From Ctena decussata (taxonomy: Eukaryota; Mollusca; Bivalvia; Lucinida; Lucinidae), in NCBI GenBank assembly GCA_963989385.1, contig OZ022502.1, positions 11,829,001 through 11,893,000 of the forward strand: DNA of 64,000 bases. Direction: 5' to 3'. A program made the translations under genes and the position numbers. The notes beneath the pieces are model-generated. The model saw only the letters and a program-made list of their open reading frames with translations. It was not told the DNA's origin and did not search any database. Of the stretch, positions 1 through 10,783 are shown piece after piece. Every line of letters starts with the position of its first letter. Positions within the stretch are counted from its first letter, which is position 1.

Positions 1-810
1 TGTTCCTGCCTTTGTAGGCAACAGAAAACAGCTGTCCATGCCTTTTTAGGCGACGGTAAACAGCTGTTCATGTCTTTGTGGGCGACAATAAACAGCTGTT
101 CATGTCTTTGTGGGCAACAGTAATCAGCTGTTCATGTCTTTGTAGGCAACACGAAAACAGCTATTCATGCCTTAGTAGACAACAATAAACAGCTGTTCAT
201 GTCTTTCTGGGCAACAGTAAACAGCTGTTCATGCCTTTGTAGGCAACAGTTAGCAGTTGTCATACCCTTGTAGGCAACAGCTAACAGCTGTTCATGCTTT
301 TGTAGGAAACTTTCAACATCTGTTCATGTATTTGTGGGCAACAGTATAAAACTGTTCATGACTTTGTAGGCAACAGTAAACAGCTGTTCGTGCCTTTGTA
401 AGCAGCAGTAAACAGCTGTTCATGCATTTGTAGGCAACAATAAACAGTCATTAATATCTTTGGGGGCAACAGTAAACAACTGTTCATGGCTTTGTGGGCA
501 ACGGCTAACAGCTAGCACTTGTAGGCAACATTAAAAACAACTATTTATGCCTCTGTATGTAACAGTAAACAGCTTTTCATGCCTTTGTATGCAACAGTAA
601 ACAGCTATTCATGCTTTTGTGGACAACAGTAAACAGCTATTCATGCCTTCGTGGGCAACAGTTCACATCTGTTCATGCTTTTTTCGCAGTAAGATACACC
701 TGTTCAGTGCCAACTATTTCATGCATTTGTGACCAATTGTATCAATTACTTCATGCCTTTTTGTGCATCAGTGATTGTTTAATGCCTTTTGGGGCAACAG
801 TCAAAACTAT
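1..810. repeat. 32-bp minisatellite array
   Basis: About 25 diverged head-to-tail copies of a 32-bp unit with core cagctgttcatgcctttgta followed by ggcaacagtaaa. Copies are regular to about position 680 and decay by about 810. The array probably continues to the left of the window. The open frame at 611-985 begins inside it and has no recognisable protein character. Confidence 0.92.
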
Positions 811-1227
811 CGCCCAGATGTGGGATTTGCCAACTTATGTAATATTGCCCGAGGCCGCCAGGCCGAGATCGTTTATCGGATCTTTACAGCACCGAGGGGC
901 GATATGTTTGACTGGTATCTCTAGAAGGCAGAAAATAGTGTGTTTGTTTTGTTTTACTCACCAGTGTAAAAACGCATTTCCGTAGGGACAGGAAGTTTGT
1001 CACTTATTGCTTGACCGGGCGACAGACGAATAATTATCGCCCTTTCTCTCACTAGGCGATAGACAAACATATTGACCGGTCAGTCCGATGAATGTCTCAT
1101 GATCACGTGACAGTCAAACATATGTCATGACTGCATTTTGTACGTTAGATATAATACTTTAAGCTAGATCTGTTTCATACCTTTCTAGGCAAAAGTCGAA
1201 AATATGTCCCTGAGATGCTATGCAATA
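811..1227. other. unannotated intergenic stretch
   Basis: No gene or clear repeat is seen. There are moderately GC-rich patches near 840-1110, one with a short inverted motif around 'gaccgg', and no convincing reading frame. Confidence 0.5.
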
Positions 1228-1440
1228 CTGGCCATATTTTTTCGTTTCTCCTTCCGCTGATTCAAGAAGGGCAGTTGTCAGTTACTGGCGAAAGTATGTG
1301 CACTTAGTCCTGGTTAACCGCTTAGGAGGGCCTGCCCAGGAATAGTGTGGTTAGGTTAACTGACAGTCCCGTCATGACCATAGCTGTTTACCGTGGACGT
1401 TAAGCATCAAATCAATCAATCAATCAATCAATCAACCAAT
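1228..1440 (+). mobile_element. SINE-A copy 1, head-truncated
   Basis: The body matches the other two SINE-A copies (26069-26322 and 43045-43311): 'ctccttccgct', 'aagaagggcagttgtcag', 'gcctgcccaggaatagtg' and 'catgaccatagct' occur in the same order. The tRNA-like head is missing except for its last bases. The 3' end is an (atca)n tail at about 1410-1440, typical of a SINE tail. Confidence 0.88.
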
Positions 1441-1577
1441 GCTCTGCAATACCTGACGCACTATTGCTGAAGGCTAAAGGCACCATCACCACATTAGACA
1501 TTCCACAGCAACGAGGGGTCGATAGTTCTGATTATTGCCAAGAAAAGCCATGCTCTATAGTTGTTTTATTATCCAGC

Positions 1578-1579
<2 letters not shown>

Positions 1580-1609
<30 letters not shown>
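1580..1609. repeat. poly-T tract
   Basis: An uninterrupted run of about 30 T. It could be the poly-A end of a minus-strand retrocopy, but no element is recognised next to it. Confidence 0.9.
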
Positions 1610-1610
<1 letters not shown>

Positions 1611-1662
1611 GAAAAAAAGATGTTGGTCAAACTTTAAAAGACGGCCTTGCTCTTTCAGTTTG

Positions 1663-1848
1663 GCCCAGAGGTTATAAAACTTGAGTACATTCTCAAACTC
1701 AAAATAAAGCACAGTGATTGGCTGCTTCCGAGCACATGAAGAGAAGCAGCCAATCAGTGTGCTTTATTTTGAGTTTGAGATTATTCTCAAGTTTGTGCTT
1801 TATTTTGAGTTTGAGATTATTCTCAAGTTTTATAACCTCGAACCCTGG
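1663..1848. mobile_element. foldback MITE, family P1, copy 1
   Basis: A long palindrome. The left arm runs gaggttataaaacttgag ... gattggctgcttc, and its reverse complement forms the right arm. The right arm has an extra ~50-bp internal duplication of the 'aaacttgagaataatctc' segment. A related copy is at 36689-36826 with the same 'gattggctgcttccgagca' core around the loop. The ORF at 1699-1896 (minus) is only a read-through of this palindrome. Confidence 0.85.
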
Positions 1849-1945
1849 TGGACTATCATGTGTTGCGCTTGAGTGGTGAGAAAAATTGCAAAACATAAAA
1901 AGTTGCTAGGTATATTTTGCATAGTATATATAGTACTCTTTTAAA

Positions 1946-2185
1946 TGAGTCACGGCACGAGAAAACCAACAAAGTGGCATGTGCGCCCCGTGAAAACTGC
2001 GATTAGCCAGGCCGGTGGCCCATCTGAACAGGCGGTCTTCGCTGTGCTCTACAAAGGTAGCTAAGGGTCTAAACGAGCTCAAAACGGACAATGAAGACTC
2101 TGCTCAGACTGGGCGAAAGCCCAGACTGATCTTAGTCTTCACTGGGCGCACATGCCACTTGTTTGTTTTGTTGTGTCACGGCTCT
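1946..2185 (+). mobile_element. MITE-A copy 1
   Basis: Foldback element with diverged ends (tgagtcacggcacgagaaaa on the left, the inverse ending cacggctc on the right) and ~90-bp inverted arms. The arms contain the 'gcgcccagcgcagactcag' type sequence shared by all eight MITE-A copies. The centre is gtagctaagggtctaa, oriented as in copies 2, 4, 5 and 7. Confidence 0.9.
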
Positions 2186-2405
2186 AACATTTTGAGCAGT
2201 GTACATGTCAGCTACCGATATTATGTTTCCAGCTTCTTACATGAAAATATACCTCGAGCAAAGCTATTGAATACAATTTAAGGATGAAATTTCATACATG
2301 TATTACCACAAGACGATAAGGAAAAGCAAAGGAATGCCTAAATACCTTATTTTTATCATTCAATAATCAAGAAGTGTAAAATGTCCCGATCTTATGGTTA
2401 AAATA

Positions 2406-3305
2406 TACTGAACGTCAAAAGAAACGCATACAATGTATACGCCCAATTTATTTGAAGGTATAGGTATATACTCTTATTTAGACATTTTGTTTAACTTTGT
2501 TTATGATATTTCGACAGAATGAGCACCTTAACGCATCGATATTTCATAAACTTTAGAGACCAGAATGCTTGCTTTTGTAATAGGATTAAACTTAAAGTCA
2601 CCATTATTTCAGAAGCTGAATTTTAAATTCCATCTAATGCTCAGCTGTTTATTTTCTACAGACATAATGTCCGCGGCAAGGGTAAGAAACAGCGAAAAAA
2701 TCAAAGCAGTCGAGCCTTGCGTTTTAGAGAAACAATCAGGTGAAAGTTGGCAGTAGAAACAGTAACACCGGCTTACCATTGGATTTCCATAGACATTTTA
2801 ACAGCCTGTATTTCTTGAAAAGAGCAGAAACCATTTATACGAAGAGGTGAAATAAATTAACAAGAGTAAAATAAAAAAAAATTGCAAAGAAATTATTCGT
2901 AGCACTGCAGAACTTTTGGTGTTATTGGACTTCCCATTTTGCTATTTGTTTAATTACAAGGGAGATAATTTGACAATTGTTCAACTTCAAACTGCTGTCA
3001 TGTTCCTAAGAAGAATACCATGGTAATTAAACCGACGTTGTTTTTTTTCATAACCACATATCAGAGTCGTGTTTTGGAAACAATTTGTTATGCCGCCAAA
3101 GGAAAGACAACTCTTACAACAACTTTGAATGTTTCACGATAAATTGAGATAACTCTTTTATCCAAGTTTAATTTTGCAAGAAGATAAGTTTATATTGTTG
3201 GCAGACGTCAGTAGTGTTTTCTGCTCTATATATTTTAAAACCATAAATCAGTTGATAGAAGAAAACTGAACCTAAACTTGTGTGCGTTTCTTTTGGCGTT
3301 CAGTA
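2406..3305. mobile_element. 900-bp Tc1/mariner-like non-autonomous TIR element
   Basis: The ends are inverted repeats of about 28 bp beginning TACTGAACGYCAAAAGAAAC, with about two mismatches between arms. TA dinucleotides flank both ends (2404-2405 and 3306-3307). TA target duplication is the hallmark of the Tc1/mariner superfamily. No transposase frame is present, so it is probably non-autonomous. The flanking sequence without the element reappears at 3457-3508. A third terminus of the same type is at 16887. Confidence 0.87.
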
Positions 3306-3408
3306 TACTTACATTCTCGATAAGCTGTTATATTAGCAAACTACATGTGGGTTTTTCTTTTTCTAAGATTAATCTAAAAGTTCCAGTGCGCGTGTTCACT
3401 TAATCTAT

Positions 3409-3410
<2 letters not shown>

Positions 3411-3456
<46 letters not shown>
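3411..3456. repeat. (GT)n microsatellite
   Basis: Uninterrupted GT dinucleotides. It separates the two copies of the target sequence described at 3457-3508. Confidence 0.95.
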
Positions 3457-3457
<1 letters not shown>

Positions 3458-3508
3458 CGATCTTATGGTTAAAATATTACATTCTCGATAAACTGTTATA
3501 TTAGCAGT
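3457..3508. repeat. paralogous empty site of the 900-bp TIR element
   Basis: This segment joins 'cgatcttatggttaaaata' directly to 'ttacattctcgataaactgt'. Those two strings flank the TIR element at 2386-2405 (left) and 3306-3336 (right). It therefore represents the uninterrupted target with a single TA, in a local duplicate bounded by GT microsatellites. Confidence 0.88.
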
Positions 3509-3520
3509 TATAGCTGTTAG

Positions 3521-3542
3521 ATGTGTGTGTGTGTGTGTGTGT
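3521..3542. repeat. second (GT)n microsatellite
   Basis: A TG run that closes the local duplicate starting at 3457. Confidence 0.9.
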
Positions 3543-4267
3543 TCCGATGCCCCGATTTACCTCCTCGAATAACAAATAACATATATGACTAGAGTTATCC
3601 CTTATTCAATGTTGTTTTTCATGTTGTATTTCGTTACTTCACCGTCCAAGTATGGCAAAACTTTTAAGCCCTGAAAATCCTTAAAATGATCAACGGAATG
3701 GTTGATTCATAGTTGATATGGAATGTATGCAACTACATGTAGCGGAAGGTTCAACTGAATAATATCATATCAAATATCTGTTCATGTATTTACAAGCTTC
3801 CGTAAAATGATCGTGTCAGACGTTAGAAGATTTTTAAGACTAGGCTTTAGAATATGACCACATTTACGAGCGCTGAAGTCTCAGATCAGATGTGTGCAGT
3901 CTGGTCTTAGGAGGCGTTTTTGTTGGCACAGTCTAAAAATCATGAAAAATCATCACAGCGAACGCTTTATCTGTCGAGACTGCGCTGAAATTTAGACTGA
4001 TTTTATTCGCATGTCTCAAGGTGTTTTTTTCTGTTTCACGACCTACTTAGTACCGGTGTATAAATATTAGATCATCATCAAAAGAGTCAGACAACCGTTT
4101 TGGCATAAGACAATGTGTGGGCCAATTGCAGTTTGTATGGTAATTTTGGTTTTATTCAGCGGCAAACTTACTTTTACGCAGTCACAGAAAGGAACAGGAG
4201 TCATTGCTGTTGCGAGGATCAGCGACTATTCAGGTTAGTAGAACGTACAATGTCAACGGAGGCACCT
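3543..4267. other. unannotated intergenic stretch
   Basis: No coding or repeat structure is recognised apart from short self-complementary fragments near 3880-4010, where a 'cagtct'-type motif recurs in both orientations. Confidence 0.45.
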
Positions 4268-4490
4268 GGGGCCATATTCATAAAGCCACTTAAGTCGTTG
4301 CTATGCGGTTGCTAAGGCTAAATATCTATAAAGGAGATTCCCTACAAATATGAAATTTGGTCCGGAGGAACAGTCTTTGTAAGACTGTTCCTCCAGAGCA
4401 AATTTCATAGTTGTAGGGAATGTCCTTCAAAGAAATTTAGCCTTAGCAACAGCATAGCAACCACTTAAGTCGTTTCATGAATATGGCCCC
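4268..4490. mobile_element. foldback MITE, GGGGCC family, copy 1
   Basis: A 223-bp palindrome with termini GGGGCCATATTCATAAAG and its inverse. The arms contain 'gttgctatgcggttgctaag' and 'gaaatttg.tc.ggaggaac'. It closely matches the copy at 11568-11781. No clear target-site duplication is seen here. Confidence 0.92.
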
Positions 4491-4744
4491 TGACGTTGGA
4501 ATGACGTCGTATTGACTTGTGCGTTAGTACGACGTCATCACATTTGACCTTGTCCTAGGCATAGCGACTGTTTTTTAAAGACGCTTCATAAGATTTGCTG
4601 ATATTAACTAGGATAAGCATACAATCCCTGTCAAATTCAAAATGGGGCCATATTATTCAATTTTCCTCTCAGCCACTTACCTTTGAAAGCTGAGGATGAA
4701 AATGGACTCAGGTGAGCTACAGGATCAATGGTCCTCTGGTTTTT

Positions 4745-5684
4745 ATACGCCCGTTTTGAAAAAACGGCCTTATTATGTCATGGCACTGTACGTCCGTTCG
4801 TCTATCCGTCTGTCCGCCCGTAAACATTCTTGTGCACGTCACAACTCAGTAACCATTTAGGATATCTTCATGATATTTGGTAAGAATGTGTATTAGGTTG
4901 GGGGAACGTGTGCATGCAAAAATGGTTGCTCCCTCTTCATTAGTTTCCAAGTTATGCCCCTTTGATTAATTTTTTCCTGCAAGTCTTGTGCGCGCCATAA
5001 CCAGATAACCGTTTGGGATATCTTCATGAAACTTCATAGCAACGATGTGTCGCGTACAATAGTAGCTGCTCTTCCTTTCTTCTTGTTAGAGTTACGTCCC
5101 TTTCATTAGTTCATGTAGGCTATTTTTGTGTATACTTACTTGTGCATACCTTAACTTGGTAACCGTTTGGAATATCATGATGAAACTTTATAACAATGTG
5201 CATGATCGTGTCACATATAAACATGGTTGCCCCCCCCCCAACCCCACCCCATTTCTTAATGTTGGAGTAACCTCCCTTTGATTAGTATTATTGGCATTTC
5301 TCATTCACTCCATATCTCCTTAACCTTTTGAAATATTAGAATGAAACTGTGTAGGAATGTGTCTAATAATGAGGCAATTTATCTATCTTGAGCAAGAACC
5401 ACCACAACTCTGGCTTACTTATTTTAACACAACTTAATGATGATGTCAAGGGAATGTAGTAGAACCAAGAATGGTACATGTAATATATTTAGTTTATCTC
5501 CCTTGTTTGACTTCGACATTACTAGCTGATTTTTGGTATACTAATAGTATTGATATGTTTAATATTTAAATAATGTTGCATTCATTTATTATAGAGTGGT
5601 TACCCCTGTTTGTCTGCCTGTCTATCCTTTTGTAAATCGTCCTGTTCATTCTGTAACTACTTAATGACATTTAAACGGGCGTAT
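4745..5684. mobile_element. 940-bp TIR element with internal tandem units
   Basis: 12-bp inverted termini ATACGCCCGTTT (4745-4756) and AAACGGGCGTAT (5673-5684). After a 'gtccgttcgtctatccgtc' segment, the interior repeats diverged units of roughly 150-190 bp with 'aaccgtttgggatatcttcatgaaact' and 'gttacgtccctttgattagt' blocks (split here for length). Related units flank MITE-A at 33480-34080. No coding capacity is seen. Confidence 0.8.
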
Positions 5685-5997
5685 TATGCGCCGCTTGCGA
5701 AGTCCTTGCTATTACCTCTTGTAACGTGTGTAGATATGATGTCCAAGGTTAACCTGCGAGTTTACACAAGGCAGATAGCTTTCTCAGAATTGTAGTTGTT
5801 TCCCTTGAAGGGTACAGTGTCAGTAAGACAAACAGATATATACCAGAGTAATCTCCCATGGGAGTGTTTGTGTATAAAGAGGAATCACAGTTTAGCGTAT
5901 GTATTCCGTTATAAGGCGGGAGTTTACCCTTCATAAATAATCGCAAATACGTAAACCGGTTATGTGAAATTCAGCCATAAAGTGGGATGATTTTCGC

Positions 5998-6070
5998 TCC
6001 AAAACAATCCCAAAGATCTAGATCCGTCTTCTAGACGGATCTAGATCTCTGAGATTATTTTGGAAGGGAA
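5998..6070. mobile_element. short foldback MITE, copy 1
   Basis: Inverted arms running from ccaaaacaatcc to the central hexamer-type sequence agatccgtcttctagacggatct and back to ggattgtttt-like sequence. A second copy (about 11540-11830) carries the same arms but is split by a nested MITE. Confidence 0.75.
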
Positions 6071-6474
6071 AAATCCGTTGTTGTTTTTCGAATTCTCTTA
6101 ACGATGTACTTATAGCCATTTTTGTCACAAAAATATGTAATGAAATAAGAAAAACAATTCAAAAATCTTTAAGTAAAACCTAAAGAGTTCCTTCAAGAGC
6201 AGAGAACACATTCAGAAGAAGGAACATGGGCCAGACTACGTAGTTTCGGCTAATAAAGCCTCTTCAGTGAACCTGACAATATCTGGTGACGAAACCAGAA
6301 AAAAACATGTTGTTATTTCCTAAGTTTAATTGGGCAGTCGATTCAAAGACTGGCTGGTATCAAAAACTGTCCAACTGATATAAAAGACGATGATCTAGAA
6401 TAGAATAAGACTCTAAAGCAATCTAAAATTTCAGATTTCTCAGAACATATCCTTTGATCTCAAAGGACAAAAAT

Positions 6475-6530
6475 AAAATATAATCTGCACAATGGATGAT
6501 TTACTGGGAGACGTTTAACGGCCGCCACAA
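6475..6530. repeat. 60-bp diverged repeat, copy 1
   Basis: Shares about 85% identity by eye with 50857-50915, including 'aaaatataatctgca', 'gggagacgtt' and 'acggccgcc'. No element boundaries can be assigned. Confidence 0.6.
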
Positions 6531-6623
6531 GGCCTGCTTTACAATATCATTAAACTTATAAGTAACTTTATTTACTTAATCACTTTATTGTCGTTATTAT
6601 TATTGTTTTATTCTATTTTTCAG

Positions 6624-7111
6624 ATAATGGTTCAACACGTATTTCGGAAGAGCATATACCGGATCGCAAGCATAATACGAAACTTTCTGATGCGCTCAGT
6701 GACTTCCCTTTACGGAGACAAAAAAGAATGCTCATTGGCCTTGGACGATTAGCTACAAATCTTCTTCTGCGAGGGGCTAGACTTGTAAAATCAAACACAT
6801 ATGTACAATATTACATCAAGCCAGGTGGAAACAAAAAAGCTTTAGATGATTTTGATTTTGTTTAACCAGTTAATTCCCATAGCAGGCCACATCCACTTCA
6901 AAAAGGCGTGGTTATGAAGACAGGACGAATTGGTGACAAGAATCTGAATGTTATTCCAGGTGACAACACAAAGCCTCCATCAATAACAATTTTTGACAAC
7001 GATGATGTCAAGGAAAAGGGTAAAGGCAGTTCCGGAAAAACTAAAATAATTTACTATGGGGATTACGCTGATGTCATGAACTATATGATAAAGAAAAAGA
7101 TTTTTCAATAG
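6624..7111 (+). pseudogene. unrecognised terminal exon with an in-frame stop
   Basis: A pyrimidine-rich tract and CAG acceptor (6621-6623) precede a frame that starts with a split codon. It reads NGSTRISEEHIPDRK... for 79 codons to TAA at 6863-6865, then stays open in the same frame for another 81 codons to TAG at 7109-7111. Both halves look coding: basic LRRQKRMLIGLGRLATNLLL early, and KTKIIYYGDYADVMNYMIKK late. AATAAA follows at 7204-7209, about 95 nt after the last stop. The family is not recognised and no upstream exon was found. The gene may be a decaying copy, may end at the first stop with coding-like 3' UTR, or may be read through. An assembly error (one base) is also possible. Confidence 0.55.
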
Positions 7112-7203
7112 AATTTATCCGAGGCCTGACATTTGACCAATATTCGCAGAAGTAAGAATTGTGCTGTAGTTTATTTTAAATTGTCATTTTCGCTAAAATT
7201 CTA

Positions 7204-7209
7204 GAATAA
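7204..7209 (+). promoter_or_regulatory. candidate polyadenylation signal
   Basis: AATAAA about 95 nt downstream of the last stop of the unknown exon, a normal distance for an animal 3' UTR. Confidence 0.5.
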
Positions 7210-7320
7210 ATGCTGATAATATTACCATTATACTTTATTCAGCATGCAGTAGCTTATATTATGGTGCAGAAGGTCATGTATTATTTATAACAGATATAGG
7301 TTTCCTTTAGTCCAGTGGCT

Positions 7321-7550
7321 GTAGGGGCAGTTGGGGTTAGAAACCCATTGTATCTTGGGCACAGCGTGTGAAAGGCGGAGCACATCATCTCCTTTCTCTG
7401 CTTTATCCTTCTTTGATTCGAAAAGGTACCCATTAACTGCTAGGCTGACAGAGAGAGTTGTCAAGTCGCCAGTTAACCCGACCCAGGATTCGAACCCGCG
7501 ACCTTCTGCACCATAAACGAGTCGCTCTAACCACTCGCCCACGGCGCCTC
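7321..7550 (-). mobile_element. SINE-D copy 1 with tRNA-like head
   Basis: On the minus strand the 5' end looks like a tRNA with a long variable region: GGCGCCGTGGGCGAGTGGTT (A box region), then CGCGGGTTCGAATCC (B box) near 7490-7500. The body matches 51200-51415 ('ctcctttc', 'ggtaccca.t.actgct', 'gacagag'). Left boundary approximate; no target duplication identified. The ORFs at 7285-7596 (minus) and 7331-7516 (plus) are accidental. Confidence 0.78.
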
Positions 7551-7669
7551 TCTTAAAGATGCAGATGGAATGGCAAACAGTGTTGACCTTGTTCACACTG
7601 TTCCTTCAGGATCAGTCCGATCTAAGTCTGCCTTGTTTGCTGAGACCTGTCTGTTCCAATAGGGTACAT

Positions 7670-7907
7670 TGAGCCGCGACACTAGAAAACCAACAAAGTT
7701 GTTGTGCACCAAGTGCAGACTCAGGTCAGCCTAGATAGCCGCCCAGCCTGATCAGAGTATTCACTAAGCATTTAAAAGGTAGCTAAGAGTCTAAGCTACC
7801 TCCATGCGGACAGCGAAGACTCTGATCAGACTGGGCGGATGCCCAGGCTGATCTGAGTCTGCGATGGGCGCACAACCACTTTGTTAGTTTTCTCGTGTTG
7901 CGGCTCA
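7670..7907 (+). mobile_element. MITE-A copy 2
   Basis: A 238-bp foldback element from TGAGCCGCGACACTAGAAAA to the inverted end ttttctcgtgttgcggctca. Centre gtagctaagagtctaagctac is itself a small hairpin (one base beyond 20 omitted from quotation in other copies). Length equals copies 3 and 5. Confidence 0.93.
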
Positions 7908-8362
7908 TATGACGTTACAAATAAAGGATGTAATTTCAGATCACGATTAAGACTGGTACAAAAACATGGAGGAAATAACTTCGTACTTTATTTTTATCGC
8001 CTGAGAAAATGCTAAGGTTTTCGATAAACATTCTTTAGGTTAAAATACCTAACCAATATCGCAGTGGCCTGTAAACTAACATGAACACATGTTATGAATA
8101 CCTTCCCCAGAGCCGTTTAAGTGCCCGGTGACTATAAAACACTGGTCCATCTAAGGGTATTTTTCCAAATGCATGTTATTGTGACGTATGAGCAAATTCT
8201 GCCCAATGAAGGAATTTTGAACGCGATCCGATTCTACTGAAAACGATATGTTTGTTACCTTTTTATAACTGATCATCAAACGTCCAAATGGACCATGTGG
8301 AGTTAGTATGTAAATATTTCATTAAACAAATATATATAATATACATGTTGTTTATACATACA
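7908..8362. other. unannotated stretch before LINE
   Basis: AT-rich, with no recognised gene or repeat. The LINE frame is nominally open from 8288, but similarity to RT begins only around 8363. Confidence 0.45.
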
Positions 8363-9751
8363 GGAAAGTCATGCGTTTTGGTTAATGGTGAAAGTTCGAG
8401 TTTTTTCCCCTGCACTGCCGGTGTCCGTCAGGGGGATAACTTATCTCCCTTTCTATTCTCAATCTATCTTAACGACTTGGAACACTTTCTTAGATCAAAC
8501 GGAGTTAACGGAATTGATTGTGAAACCGATATCTCAGAAAATGAAATCTACATATATATTAAACTCTTTGCATTCTTATATGCCGATGACACAGCTTTAG
8601 TAGCCGAATCCGAACTTGATCTCCAACACGCTCTAAATGTTTTCAGTATGTATTGTAAAGCCTGGAAACTGCGCGTAAACATAAGCAAAACTAAAATAGT
8701 CATCTTTGGCAAGGGTAGACCAAGACAAGGCATTGCATTTTACTATGATGATAGTACTATAGAAATAGTGAAAAAGTTCAAATATTTGGGTGTTTACCTT
8801 AGTAACTCTGGGTCATTGTATTCAACTATCAAATACAACTGTGAACAAGCCAACAAAGCACTAACTATACTGCTGCGAAAAATAACCTATCTAAATCTAT
8901 CGGTTGACTTACAAATTGACCTGTTCAATACTATGATCAAACCGATAATATTGTATGCTAGCGAAATTTGGGGGTTTAACAATATAAAAATCTTAGAAAG
9001 GATACAACTACGCTTCTTGAAAGCAATTTTCAATATGAAGTCCTCTACACCAAATAGTATGGTTTATGGAGAATTCGGTGTTTTCCCTTTAGCAATTGAT
9101 GTTCAAACTCGAATGATTTCTTTTTGGGTTAAACTCTTAGACCAAAACAACACAAAATTGTCAAACCTTATGTATCAGATTGTCTATAACAGTGATGTCG
9201 CAAAATCATCAAAATGGTTCTCCTGTATTGAAAACATCTTGATTAAATGTGGTTGCAGCGGCTTTTGGAATACACAAAAGGTAGAAAATCCTACCTGGCT
9301 GATAAAGAGTATAAACCAAAAATTAAAAGACCTTTTTATCAATGATTGGTATCTGAACGTCCAAAACAGCAGTTCCTTTCATACCTACAAGCTGATTAAA
9401 CATACATTCCAACTTGAAAAATATCTGCTTAAGTTACCGTTTGTTATGAAAAAGAATCTTTGCTTATTCCGCACACGCAACCATAAGTTACCTATAGAAT
9501 GCGGTAGATGGCGAAATTTACATGTCTCAGAAAGAAAATGCCATCTCTGCCACTCGGATGTGGGCGATGAATTTCATTTTCTCTTCTGCTGTCCTTCGAT
9601 AGCAACAGAGCGACGGAAATACATCGACATATACTACTACCATGGACCGAATGTGTTAAAATTTGACGAATTAATGAACACGAAAAACATACGAAAACTG
9701 AAAAATTTATGCAAATTTGTAAAATTTATTTTGTCTCTTTCAACTGAGTAA
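8363..9751 (+). CDS. 5'-truncated LINE reverse transcriptase (C-terminal half)
   Basis: Non-LTR retrotransposon RT lacking its endonuclease and the N-terminal RT motifs. The frame is open from 8288; recognisable sequence starts at KSCVLVNG. It then shows the conserved GVRQGDNLSPFLFSIYLNDL block (residues about 45-64 of the 487-aa frame), the catalytic FLYADDTALVAES motif (YADD at 98-101) and the KLRVNISKTKIVIFGKG thumb-proximal block. Near residues 418-435 lies a Cys/His cluster, CHLCHSDVGDEFHFLFCC, as in the C-terminal domain of several LINE clades. The frame is intact to its natural stop, so the copy is fairly young. 5' truncation is the usual outcome of target-primed reverse transcription. 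Clade is not assigned, and no poly-A or tandem tail is visible after the stop. Confidence 0.9.
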   Translation, partial: GKSCVLVNGESSSFFPCTAGVRQGDNLSPFLFSIYLNDLEHFLRSNGVNGIDCETDISENEIYIYIKLFAFLYADDTALVAESELDLQHALNVFSMYCKAWKLRVNISKTKIVIFGKGRPRQGIAFYYDDSTIEIVKKFKYLGVYLSNSGSLYSTIKYNCEQANKALTILLRKITYLNLSVDLQIDLFNTMIKPIILYASEIWGFNNIKILERIQLRFLKAIFNMKSSTPNSMVYGEFGVFPLAIDVQTRMISFWVKLLDQNNTKLSNLMYQIVYNSDVAKSSKWFSCIENILIKCGCSGFWNTQKVENPTWLIKSINQKLKDLFINDWYLNVQNSSSFHTYKLIKHTFQLEKYLLKLPFVMKKNLCLFRTRNHKLPIECGRWRNLHVSERKCHLCHSDVGDEFHFLFCCPSIATERRKYIDIYYYHGPNVLKFDELMNTKNIRKLKNLCKFVKFILSLSTE

Positions 9752-10783
9752 CTAACAGGGAGGAGAGAGTTTACTGCGACGGTTGGTTATTTACTTGATA
9801 AAACACCTGGACTCTGAATATAGGGACGGTTAGGTTTGAGTAAGCGGTGCAGACCGAGATCAGACTGCACCTAAAAGGAGCAGTCTGGTCGAGGCCTGCA
9901 CAACTTGGCCATTCCGTCTGCACCGTGTGGTCGCATTGATATGTTGTAAATCAAAACTGTTCAGTCTCATTAACCACCAAACTGGGAAAGCAGCGGTGAA
10001 TCAACATTGATCCACCGTTGATGCAACGGCAAGACGTTGGATCAGCGTTCTTTCAATGTTGACTCAATGTATACCCGCTGGAACTGTTTTTTGCAGGTGC
10101 CCCAATAATTAGAATGTTCACGGGAACACGTGATTAGTATACCTTGTTCGCACGAATATGGGCGTCGATGCGCGTGGGAAGGTCCCATAAGCCTTTTGTA
10201 TGCTGAGAATTCCCTGGTCAGCCGCCGCGCAAGCGTAGACTGATCGGGTCCTAGGGACCCCCCGGGATTCTTGAAGTTGCCTGTGCGAATGGGGTGGACA
10301 CTGATCGGTTCACGGATGCGCAGACCGATTGTTACCCTCCCCATTCGCACATGTCACGAGGCATCTTCCTTCTTGCGACGCCAATATTGTCTAGCGATAC
10401 AATTACGGTACACCCTAAGGGGAAGCAACGCCTCAGTTTTTGTTTAAATTAGAGGTCAACTCGTACAGGAAGGAATTTTCTCCCTTAGGAGCGAGTACCC
10501 TCATGTAAATTCCTTTCGGAAAGGTATTACAATTCCAGAAAGAAGGCAAGCAAAAGGTCACAAAAGTTAATTCCCTTTTCAAAATGGCGTAAACACGGAT
10601 GTGTACCACCATATAAGCCCATCGCATAATATCAGAAATCTAACACTGTGAATTGCTAGCTAGTAAGTCAGAAGCTTTCTACATGACTTGTATCAATGGT
10701 TATATACTGCAATTTTTGTGCAGAAATGTAGTTTGAATGCCTGAGTGTGTGCCCTTTGTGTCTCTGCAGGTACATGTAATTAT
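9752..10783. other. intergenic stretch with short inverted repeats
   Basis: No gene. Contains a partial inverted motif 9850-9905 (gcagaccgagatcagactgc versus gcagtctggtcgaggcctgc), an inverted pair around 'tcaacattga' at 9998-10075, and an inverted pair gtgcgaatgggg/ccccattcgcac at about 10292-10349. Each resembles the ends of a small foldback element, but boundaries are unclear. Confidence 0.5.

Noticed and set aside
1..810. CRISPR array
   Set aside because: Units are contiguous with no unique spacers and the genome is eukaryotic; this is a minisatellite.
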